From the NCBI GenBank assembly GCA_943324395.2, contig CALPLL020000143.1, positions 1 to 5,078 of the forward strand: a DNA stretch of 5,078 nt. The letters are read 5' to 3'. Shown here piece by piece: positions 1 through 5,078 of this stretch. This stretch comes from Rhizobium sp. Q54 (GTDB lineage Bacteria > Bacteroidota > Bacteroidia > Flavobacteriales > Flavobacteriaceae). Under the pieces are notes generated by a model that was given only the letters and a program-made list of their open reading frames with translations, was not told where the DNA came from and did no database searches. Position numbers and translations under genes: made by a program. The first letter of the stretch is position 1, and each line of letters starts with the position of its first letter.

Positions 1-1884
1 GAATTGGTTTCCCAAATAACAACTCCGGATCAAAAACAGGCTGTTGATGCCTATATTGAAAAAACAGCAAAACGTTCAGAACGCGAGAGAATGGCTGATG
101 TGAAAACCATTTCGGGAGTTTTTACTGGCGCTTATGCCGAACATCCTTTTTCGAAAGAGCCAATTCCGGTTTGGATTGGCGATTATGTTCTTGCTGGATA
201 TGGAACGGGAGCTGTAATGGCGGTTCCTTGCGGCGATGAAAGAGATTATGCTTTTGCCAATTTCTTTAAAGACAATCCCGACACTTCGGGAGGAATGCCA
301 GCAATCAAGAATATTTTTGACAATGTTGATATTTCAAAAGAAGCATACGGATCTAAAGACAATGTGGTTATTGCCAATTCGGATTTCCTAAACGGATTGA
401 ATTACAAACAAGCGACTAAAAAAGTCATTGAAGAATTAGAAAAAATAAACCAAGGAAAAGGCAAAATCAATTATCGATTGCGCGATGCTGTTTTTTCTCG
501 TCAGCGTTATTGGGGCGAACCTTTCCCGGTATATTATGTAAATGGCTTACCGCAAATGATTGACAAAAAATACCTGCCAATTGCTCTTCCGGAAGTCGAA
601 AAATATTTACCAACAGAAGATGGACAACCACCTCTAGGGAATGCTCCAGTTTGGGCTTGGGATACCATAAATAATAAAGTAGTTAACATAAAATCAATTG
701 ACAATAAAACGATTTTTCCACTTGAATTGAATACGATGCCAGGATGGGCGGGAAGTTCGTGGTATTGGATGCGTTATATGGATGCAAACAATAATGACGA
801 ATTTGCAAGTAAATCGGCATTGAATTATTGGCAAAATGTAGATTTATACATTGGCGGAAGCGAACACGCAACCGGACATTTATTGTATTCTCGTTTTTGG
901 AATAAATTTCTAAAAGACAAAGGTTTTGCTCCAACCGAAGAACCGTTCAAAAAACTGATCAATCAGGGAATGATTTTGGGAATGAGCGCTTTTATTTATA
1001 GAGAAGAGGGTTCTAATACATTTTATACAAAAAGTAAGATTGCTGACTTAAATACACAAGCACTTCACGTCGATGTTTCATTGGTAAACACCTCTGATGA
1101 ATTGGATATTGAGGCATTTAAAAAATCAAGAGAAGAATACAAAAACGCTATTTTCATTACAGAAGAAAATGGTAAATACATTGTTGGTCGTGAAGTTGAA
1201 AAAATGTCGAAATCGAAATACAACGTAGTTACCCCTGATAATATTTGTACAGAATATGGCGCAGATACCCTTCGATTATATGAAATGTTTTTAGGACCGT
1301 TGGAACAAGCAAAACCATGGAATACAGCTGGAATTTCAGGAGTTTATGGCTTCTTGAAAAAACTCTGGCGTCTTTATAATGATGATGCTACTGGTTGGGT
1401 TGTAACCAATAACGAGCCTTCGAAAGAAAGTTTGAAAAGTTTGCACAAAACCATTAAAAAAGTAAACGAAGACATTGAAAATTTCTCTTTCAATACGTCG
1501 GTTTCTCGGTTTATGATTTGTGTAAATGAATTGACAGCTCAAAATTGTCATGAACGTGCTATTTTAGAACCGTTGGCAGTTTTAATTTCGCCTTATGCGC
1601 CTCATATCGCTGAAGAATTGTGGGCTCAGCTTGGGTATTCTGAATCAATTTCAACTGTTGATTTTCCGGAGGTTAACGAGAAATATTTGGTAGAAAGCAG
1701 TAAGGAATATCCAGTTTCTTTCAATGGAAAAATGCGTTTTACCATAGAATTACCTTTGGATTTATCGATTCCAGAAATTCAGGAAATCATCATGAAAGAC
1801 CAGCGTACTATCAAACAATTAGAAGGAAGAACGCCAAACAAAGTAATTATTGTTCCAGGTAAGGTGATAAACTTAGTTGGATAA
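1..1884 (+). CDS. leuS: Leucyl-tRNA synthetase, C-terminal part (5' end outside window)
   Basis: Class I aminoacyl-tRNA synthetase that charges tRNA-Leu with leucine in the cytoplasm and hydrolyses mischarged products. The frame is open from base 1, so 627 residues are seen; the N-terminal third with the HIGH motif lies before the window. Counting from base 1, the end of the CP1 editing domain carries GYGTGAVMAVPCGDERDY (residues 66-83), whose last Asp matches the conserved editing-site Asp. Then come RLRDAVFSRQRYWGEP (159-174), MPGWAGSSWYWMRY (246-259), GGSEHATGHLLYSRFW (285-300), a leucine-specific insertion of about 80 residues (321-400), and KMSKS (401-405). The helical anticodon-binding domain spans about 450-560, and the small C-terminal tRNA-binding domain ends in PGKVINLVG. 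There is no frameshift. The stretch after RYWGEP lacks the Cys pairs of zinc-containing LeuRS enzymes. No clear terminator follows, so readthrough into the next gene is possible. Confidence 0.97.
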   Translation, partial: ELVSQITTPDQKQAVDAYIEKTAKRSERERMADVKTISGVFTGAYAEHPFSKEPIPVWIGDYVLAGYGTGAVMAVPCGDERDYAFANFFKDNPDTSGGMPAIKNIFDNVDISKEAYGSKDNVVIANSDFLNGLNYKQATKKVIEELEKINQGKGKINYRLRDAVFSRQRYWGEPFPVYYVNGLPQMIDKKYLPIALPEVEKYLPTEDGQPPLGNAPVWAWDTINNKVVNIKSIDNKTIFPLELNTMPGWAGSSWYWMRYMDANNNDEFASKSALNYWQNVDLYIGGSEHATGHLLYSRFWNKFLKDKGFAPTEEPFKKLINQGMILGMSAFIYREEGSNTFYTKSKIADLNTQALHVDVSLVNTSDELDIEAFKKSREEYKNAIFITEENGKYIVGREVEKMSKSKYNVVTPDNICTEYGADTLRLYEMFLGPLEQAKPWNTAGISGVYGFLKKLWRLYNDDATGWVVTNNEPSKESLKSLHKTIKKVNEDIENFSFNTSVSRFMICVNELTAQNCHERAILEPLAVLISPYAPHIAEELWAQLGYSESISTVDFPEVNEKYLVESSKEYPVSFNGKMRFTIELPLDLSIPEIQEIIMKDQRTIKQLEGRTPNKVIIVPGKVINLVG

Positions 1885-1962
1885 TGACAAAATTGCATCC
1901 AAAAAATTTGGCCTGTAATTTGCTGTAGATTTTGTAAATTTATCTTTTTAAAATATAATATT

Positions 1963-2634
1963 ATGTATTTATTATTAGCAGGTTTAATTATGTTGTTCAG
2001 TTGGTCGGTAAGCCGCCGATTGAAAAATAAGTTTGAAAAATATTCAAAATTAGAGTTGAATAACGGAATGTCAGGTGCTGAAATCGCTGAGAAAATGCTC
2101 GCCGATCATGGAATTACAGATGTTACGGTTATTTCTACTCCAGGACGTCTAACGGATCACTACAATCCAGCAGACAAGACTGTTAATTTAAGTGAGGCAG
2201 TTTACAATCAAAGAAATGCCGCTGCTGCTGCCGTTGCTGCTCACGAATGTGGTCACGCAGTGCAACACGCTACCGCTTACAGTTGGTTAGAATTGCGTTC
2301 TCAATTGGTTCCCGTAGTAAATATTGCATCAAATTATGTGCAATGGATATTAATTGGCGGAATTTTCATGATGAGAACATTCCCAAGTTTATTATTGATT
2401 GGAATTGTTCTTTTTGCTGCAACCACTTTGTTTTCAATTATTACTTTACCAGTTGAATATGATGCGAGTAACAGAGCATTAGCATGGTTGGAAAACAAAA
2501 ACATGTTGACAAGCGAAGAACAAGCTGGTGCAAAAGACGCTTTAAAATGGGCTGCAAGAACGTATGTAGTTGCTGCAATTGGCTCAATCGCGACATTATT
2601 GTACTATATCATGATTTACATGAACAGACGATAA
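1963..2634 (+). CDS. Membrane zinc metallopeptidase, YugP / Zn_peptidase_2 family
   Basis: A 223-residue protein, the usual size for this family of inner-membrane metallopeptidases, whose substrates are largely unknown. Residues 1-17 are a hydrophobic N-terminal segment. A soluble stretch contains GMSGAEIAEKML (about 35-46) and the polar DHYNPADKTVNLSE region (65-78). The zinc motif HECGH is at residues 94-98 (bases 2242-2256), within HECGHAVQH. Three more likely membrane segments lie at about 117-137, 142-162 and 199-219. LPVEYDASNRA (162-172) is the family's second conserved motif; E165 is the likely third zinc ligand, by analogy with ExxA/D motifs of HtpX-like peptidases. The ATG at 1963 is the only plausible start; its leader is A/T-rich with no Shine-Dalgarno, as usual in Bacteroidota. 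The gene lies 78 bp after leuS, and a degenerate -7-like TAGATTTTG sits at 1926-1934. A strong terminator follows the stop. The family call is firm; the biological role is unknown. Confidence 0.9.
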   Translation: MYLLLAGLIMLFSWSVSRRLKNKFEKYSKLELNNGMSGAEIAEKMLADHGITDVTVISTPGRLTDHYNPADKTVNLSEAVYNQRNAAAAAVAAHECGHAVQHATAYSWLELRSQLVPVVNIASNYVQWILIGGIFMMRTFPSLLLIGIVLFAATTLFSIITLPVEYDASNRALAWLENKNMLTSEEQAGAKDALKWAARTYVVAAIGSIATLLYYIMIYMNRR

Positions 2635-2651
2635 TTAGCTTATAAATTATT

Positions 2652-2691
2652 AAAATGGGGAACAGATTTATTTCTGTTCCCCATTTTTTTT
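2652..2691 (+). terminator. Intrinsic terminator after the zinc metallopeptidase
   Basis: A perfect 15-bp inverted repeat: left arm AAAATGGGGAACAGA at 2652-2666, six-base loop TTTATT at 2667-2672, right arm TCTGTTCCCCATTTT at 2673-2687. The right arm runs into a continuous T tract (2684-2691). It lies 17 bp after the metallopeptidase stop codon. The stem contains a GGGG/CCCC core. Read on the - strand the hairpin is followed by TTTTAATAATTT, so it might also stop transcripts arriving from the lrp-type gene, but the + strand direction is clearly the better terminator. Confidence 0.93.
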
Positions 2692-2694
2692 AGC

Positions 2695-2768
2695 CACAAA
2701 TTACACGAATCCGCACGAATTTTTTTTAAATTTCTTAAAGAATTAGTGATAATTAGTGTAATTCGTGT
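2695..2768. repeat. Imperfect palindromic intergenic repeat, full copy
   Basis: The left side has CACAAATTA (2695-2703), then CACGAAT at 2704-2710 and 2714-2720. The right side has AATTAGTG at 2741-2748 and 2751-2758, then ATTCGTGT at 2761-2768. The outer arms ACACGAAT (2703-2710) and ATTCGTGT (2761-2768) pair perfectly. The next pair inward, CACGAATT (2714-2721) with AATTAGTG (2751-2758), has one mismatch. The middle holds a T run and an AAATTTCTTAAAGAATT segment that is itself nearly self-complementary. The arms are therefore made of roughly 10-bp subunits. From memory, similar CACGAATT/ATTCGTG sequences are scattered between genes in many flavobacterial genomes; this was not checked here. 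Confidence 0.75.
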
Positions 2769-2788
2769 CAAAGTTTTTTAGTTTTTTA

Positions 2789-2990
2789 TAACCGATTCAA
2801 CGATTAACCGATTCAACTTCCCTTTTTTTTAACACTAATTACACGAATCGGCACGAATTTTTTAAATTTTTATATCCGATTCAAATTCCTTTTTATTACC
2901 GAATCAACTTCCCTTTTTTTATAACCGAATCAACGAATAACCAAATTAACTTCCCTTTATAACCAAATCAACGCATAACCGAATTAACTT
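2789..2990. repeat. Array of eight degenerate 13-bp repeats with TTCCC-T tracts
   Basis: Consensus TAACCRAWTYAAC. Units start at 2789, 2805, 2873, 2896, 2922, 2938, 2960 and 2976; the unit at 2873 (TATCCGATTCAAA) and the one at 2896 (TTACC start) are the most divergent at their ends. Three pairs have an exact 16-bp start-to-start spacing (2789/2805, 2922/2938, 2960/2976) with 3-base linkers. Most pairs or singles are followed by TTCCC and a T run of variable length (2818-2830, 2886-2894, 2909-2920, 2951-2959). The truncated palindromic copy at 2833-2868 interrupts the array. No open frame, RNA gene or promoter box is recognisable here. The array ends just before the stop codon of the regulator gene. 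Function unknown. Confidence 0.8.
2833..2868. repeat. Second, truncated copy of the palindromic repeat (left half only)
   Basis: CACTAATTA (2833-2841) followed by CACGAATC at 2842-2849 and CACGAATT at 2852-2859, then a T run and AAATTT. Apart from a few substitutions and a T run of six instead of eight, this is the left arm of the 2695-2768 element, moved 138 bp. The subunits are spaced 9 and 10 bp apart in both copies. The right arm is absent: the sequence passes directly into a unit of the 13-base repeat. This copy therefore cannot form the long hairpin. Confidence 0.72.
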
Positions 2991-2992
2991 CT

Positions 2993-3463
2993 TTATAATT
3001 GTATTTGTCGTTCTATTTGTTGATCCAAGGAAATGAAAGTTTCTGTTCTTGAAACACCTTCTATGGTTTGGATTTTAGTGTTTAATAGATTCATTAAATG
3101 TTCGTTGTCACGACAAATAATTTTAATTAAAATAGACCAATTTCCTGTGGTGTAATGGCATTCTAAAACTTCTGGTATTTTTCGAAGGTCTTTTACAGCC
3201 TCTAAATTCCGAGCGGCTTTATCGAGATAAACTCCCACAAATGCCATAGTGCTATAACCCAAAACTTTGTTGTTAACGGTAAATTTAGATCCTGAAATTA
3301 CTCCCGATTGTTCTAATTTTCGCAATCTTTGGTGGATTGCTGCCCCAGAAATTCCGATTTTATTGGCAATTTGAAGAATGGGTTTGCGGGCATCTTCCAT
3401 TAAATCTCTAAGGATTTCTTTGTCGATTCCGTCTATTTCTACTGTTTGAGAATTAAGTTTCAT
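2993..3463 (-). CDS. Lrp/AsnC family transcriptional regulator
   Basis: A 156-residue protein, the typical length for Lrp/AsnC regulators. These DNA-binding proteins form dimers and higher oligomers and usually respond to an amino acid. Residues 11-60 form the N-terminal winged-helix domain, starting IDGIDKEILRDLMEDARK, with the recognition helix around GAAIHQRLRKLEQSG (40-54). Residues 70-148 form the RAM effector-binding domain, with ECHYTTGNWSILIKI (101-115) and GVSRTETFISL (136-146). Where many family members have GxxD in the first of these motifs, this one has GNWS, so the effector pocket may differ. The start at 3463 gives a correctly positioned HTH. The gene lies 67 bp downstream of the codirectional saccharopine dehydrogenase gene and probably has its own promoter in that gap. 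The neighbour suggests control of lysine or saccharopine metabolism, but the effector cannot be read from the sequence. Confidence 0.93.
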   Translation of the reverse strand: MKLNSQTVEIDGIDKEILRDLMEDARKPILQIANKIGISGAAIHQRLRKLEQSGVISGSKFTVNNKVLGYSTMAFVGVYLDKAARNLEAVKDLRKIPEVLECHYTTGNWSILIKIICRDNEHLMNLLNTKIQTIEGVSRTETFISLDQQIERQIQL

Positions 3464-3511
3464 GACTTTTGTATTTTAACCAAAATGATATTTTAAGTTA
3501 TAATTGAAAAG

Positions 3512-3519
3512 CAAAAGTA
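3512..3519 (-). promoter_or_regulatory. Candidate -7 box of the Lrp-type regulator gene
   Basis: Read on the - strand this is TACTTTTG, a perfect match to the Bacteroidota TAnnTTTG element. It lies 48 bases before the ATG at 3463, giving a leader of about 40 bases. No convincing TTG-type -33 element is visible; that position would fall around the end of the dehydrogenase gene. A GTTATA half-site at 3497-3502 overlaps the predicted start of transcription. The gene may also be read from the dehydrogenase promoter. Confidence 0.45.
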
Positions 3520-3530
3520 AGAAAAAACTA

Positions 3531-4901
3531 TTAATTCACTACACTATTGGGATTGTAACCTTCGTAGGGCATTTCTACTTCCATAAACACAACGCCAAGG
3601 GTTTCTAGTTCAGCTAAAATGGGTAAATAGACTTCTTTTGTAATTGGAATTTGTACGCCAGGAGTAGAGATTTTTCCGTTTAAAATTTGTAAGGTTGCAA
3701 TCGCTACGGGCAATCCAACGGTTTTTGCCATTGCGGTATAGGTTTGGTCTTCGCCAACGCAAACCATTTTGGAATCGATTTGCTTTTTTTGACCTTTGAT
3801 TTCATACCCAAATTTGTGGTACATCACAATCATGTCTTTATCATCGTGTTGTAACGTCCAACTATCGCTGAGTATTTTTTCTAAAATTTGTGCTGGAGTG
3901 GCATTTTTTAAACCCACTATTTTGTTTGGATTAAAAAGATCCAATTCCACTAATTTGTCCCACATGACATCATCTTGATCGATTTTTAAGTTCAATCGCA
4001 ATTTGATTTCCACAGAATCTGTTGGGTGATACGGCAAGAAGGAGTTGGTGAATTGTCGGTAATTCATGGTCTGGGAATCGTCCATAATGTAGGAATCATC
4101 GGTCATTCCAAGTTGAACAAACATGTTCCACGCTTTAGAAAAACCAACTCTTCTCAGGGTTCCGCGGTACAAAGTCAATATATCATCTAGTCCGTAAACG
4201 CTTCTGTATTTCAGCGAATCTCTATTGGCGTAAGCCTCAAATCTGCCGTAACCTTCCACTTCCATGAACTCGGTTCTACTAAAAACCTTTTGGTAGGGAA
4301 TGTATTTATAAGTGCCTTCTTGTATGAATTTTGCTGCTCCACCTTGTCCTGCAAGAACTACATTTCTGGGTGCCCAAGTGAATTTATAATTCCATAAATT
4401 GTTATCCGATTCTGGGGCTACTAATCCGCCACAAAACGATTCAAACAAGATCATTTTTCCTCCTTTATCACGAATTTCATCAATGATTTTCATGGCGCTC
4501 ATGTGGTCAATTCCTGGGTCAAGTCCAATTTCGTTCATGAAAACAAGGTTATTTTCTTTTGCCGCAGCATCTAAACTTTGCATGGAATCGCTAATATAGG
4601 AAGCCGTAACAAGGTGTTTTTTATAGAAAATACAATCTTTTGCGACTTCAATATGCATATGTGCTGGTAACATTGAAATGACAATATGGGCTTTTTGAAT
4701 TTGAGTTTTTCTTTGATTTTCATCAAATATATCTAAGGCAATGGCAGTTGCGTTGGGATGTGATTTGGTTTTTCTTTTGGCTAAATCCAATGAGATATCT
4801 CCAATAGTTAGGTGCAAGTTTTCGTCTACTGATTTATCTAGTAAATACTGAATTAACGAAGAAGCAGATCGTCCAGCTCCGATGATTAAGATGTTTCTCA
4901 T
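3531..4901 (-). CDS. Saccharopine dehydrogenase family protein (Lys9-like, glutamate-forming)
   Basis: A 456-residue cytoplasmic NAD(P)-dependent oxidoreductase, close in length to yeast Lys9. Members interconvert saccharopine with glutamate plus 2-aminoadipate 6-semialdehyde; in bacteria this more often serves lysine breakdown than synthesis. A Rossmann domain starts at the N-terminus with IIGAGRSASSL (6-16), followed by SMLPAHMH (76-83) and TASYIS (99-104). The family signature NEIGLDPGIDH is at 123-133. The substrate-binding and dimerisation domain has FCGGLVAPESDNNLWNYKF (156-174), GTLRRVGF (247-254) and, near the end, AKTVGLPVAIA with GKISTPGVQIP (392-419). These correspond to Lys9 motifs (from memory). 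The ATG at 4901 places the GxG motif at the proper distance, and a TAnnTTTG box lies just upstream. No lysine-ketoglutarate reductase is visible in the window, so the pathway direction is inferred. An Lrp/AsnC regulator follows downstream. Confidence 0.9.
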   Translation of the reverse strand: MRNILIIGAGRSASSLIQYLLDKSVDENLHLTIGDISLDLAKRKTKSHPNATAIALDIFDENQRKTQIQKAHIVISMLPAHMHIEVAKDCIFYKKHLVTASYISDSMQSLDAAAKENNLVFMNEIGLDPGIDHMSAMKIIDEIRDKGGKMILFESFCGGLVAPESDNNLWNYKFTWAPRNVVLAGQGGAAKFIQEGTYKYIPYQKVFSRTEFMEVEGYGRFEAYANRDSLKYRSVYGLDDILTLYRGTLRRVGFSKAWNMFVQLGMTDDSYIMDDSQTMNYRQFTNSFLPYHPTDSVEIKLRLNLKIDQDDVMWDKLVELDLFNPNKIVGLKNATPAQILEKILSDSWTLQHDDKDMIVMYHKFGYEIKGQKKQIDSKMVCVGEDQTYTAMAKTVGLPVAIATLQILNGKISTPGVQIPITKEVYLPILAELETLGVVFMEVEMPYEGYNPNSVVN

Positions 4902-4907
4902 ATTTAA

Positions 4908-4946
4908 ATTTATAACACAAATGTATGAATTTGTTATATTTATAAC
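4908..4946. promoter_or_regulatory. Candidate operator of the saccharopine dehydrogenase promoter
   Basis: ATTTATAAC occurs at 4908-4916 and again at 4938-4946, exactly 30 bp apart, about three helical turns. The second copy is the right side of a dyad, GTTATA-TT-TATAAC, at 4933-4946. The dyad sits just upstream of the -7 box, and the other half-site lies in the short leader, so a bound protein would straddle the promoter. Phased A/T-rich dyads are typical Lrp-family targets, and an Lrp-type gene is adjacent. The background is very A/T-rich, so chance is a real alternative. Confidence 0.35.
4918..4925 (-). promoter_or_regulatory. Candidate -7 box of the saccharopine dehydrogenase gene
   Basis: On the - strand this reads TACATTTG, a perfect TAnnTTTG match, 16 bases before the ATG at 4901, so the leader would be only about 10 bases. 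The -33 region is poor: TTTAG, 20 bases upstream, is the nearest thing to TTTG. A promoter that is weak on its own would fit a regulated gene. Confidence 0.55.
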
Positions 4947-5022
4947 TAAATAATATTTAAAAAGTAAATTATTTTTTGAAAGTTAAAATGAAGTATATTT
5001 TCAATAATAAATTATATAAGCT

Positions 5023-5030
5023 TATTTTTG
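5023..5030 (+). promoter_or_regulatory. Candidate -7 box of the divergent gene at the window end
   Basis: TATTTTTG matches TAnnTTTG and lies 21 bases before the ATG at 5052. TTTTC at 4998-5002, 20 bases upstream of the box, is the only weak -33 candidate. The position supports 5052 as the start codon of the partial gene. Confidence 0.45.
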
Positions 5031-5051
5031 TATCAACCTATAAAATAGATC

Positions 5052-5078
5052 ATGGACAAAAAAATTATAAAAACAGCA
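5052..5078 (+). CDS. Start of a divergent gene, only nine codons visible
   Basis: ATG at 5052 opens a frame reading MDKKIIKTA up to the window end. The lysine-rich start followed by what could be the beginning of a hydrophobic segment suggests an exported or small membrane protein. From memory, DUF423 (YwdK-type) membrane proteins of flavobacteria begin in a similar way, but nine residues cannot establish this. A TAnnTTTG box at 5023-5030 supports the start, and there is no Shine-Dalgarno, as for the other genes here. It is divergent from the saccharopine dehydrogenase gene, with a shared 150-bp upstream region. An overlapping frame from ATG 4988 is also open, but begins upstream of the promoter box. 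Confidence 0.5.

Noticed and set aside
683..934. Antisense open frame inside leuS, and similar ones at 1336-1551, 2247-2456, 3796-3978 and 4399-4599
   Set aside because: Each lies wholly inside a well-supported gene on the other strand or in another frame, and none shows a recognisable domain, leader or promoter. They are shadows of the real genes.
1887..1935. Nested inverted repeats after leuS (ACAAAAT/ATTTTGT outer, CCAAA-AAA-TTTGG inner)
   Set aside because: The arms are short, A/T-rich and separated by bulges, and no T tract directly follows. Not good enough for a terminator.
1907..1942. Possible promoter of the metallopeptidase gene (TTTG 1907-1910; TAGATTTTG 1926-1934 or TAAATTTA 1935-1942)
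   Set aside because: Neither box matches TAnnTTTG exactly, and the spacings to the TTTG (15 or 24 bases) are unsuitable; readthrough from leuS is equally possible.
2695..2768. Insertion-sequence end or complete mobile element
   Set aside because: There is no transposase frame, and no target-site duplication could be recognised around the palindrome; at most a non-autonomous repeat.
2695..2990. CRISPR array
   Set aside because: Repeat units are only 13 bp, degenerate, and separated by 3-base linkers or low-complexity T tracts, with no unique spacers and no cas genes in the window.
4988..5078. Open frame from ATG 4988 to the window end (MKYIFNNKLYKL...)
   Set aside because: It overlaps the better-supported ATG at 5052 in a different frame, begins upstream of the TAnnTTTG box at 5023-5030, and consists of A/T-rich intergenic codons.

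Overview
The window looks like a stretch of chromosome from a member of the Bacteroidota, most likely a flavobacterium. The DNA is AT-rich. Start codons are preceded by A/T-rich leaders without Shine-Dalgarno sequences. Three intergenic sites match TAnnTTTG, the -7 box of the Bacteroidota primary sigma factor. The leucyl-tRNA synthetase has the Bacteroidota-type form of its motifs. The species assignment is inferred from these features and from recalled similarity of the proteins; no search was run.

Layout. Positions 1-1884 hold the C-terminal two thirds of leuS on the + strand, with the beginning outside the window. After a 78-bp gap comes a complete + strand gene for a membrane zinc metallopeptidase of the YugP / Zn_peptidase_2 type (1963-2634), followed by a strong intrinsic terminator. 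Positions 2695-2990 are a non-coding block built from two interleaved repeat families: an imperfect palindrome with a half-copy, and eight copies of a 13-base iteron-like unit. On the - strand follow an Lrp/AsnC-type regulator (3463-2993) and, upstream of it in the same direction, a Lys9-like saccharopine dehydrogenase (4901-3531). A 150-bp divergent promoter region separates that gene from a + strand gene of which only nine codons (5052-5078) are visible.

How the parts fit. leuS and the peptidase are codirectional but have no obvious shared function. The dehydrogenase and the Lrp-type regulator look like a functional pair: Lrp/AsnC proteins often sense amino acids and control adjacent amino-acid catabolic genes, and saccharopine dehydrogenase releases glutamate and aminoadipate semialdehyde from saccharopine on the lysine route. 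Both genes have their own TAnnTTTG box, and GTTATA-type half-sites lie near both, which suggests repression or autoregulation by the Lrp protein.

The genes are ordinary housekeeping and metabolic genes, and I see no defence, mobile or biosynthetic system. The part that the gene annotation does not explain is the repeat block at 2695-2990.
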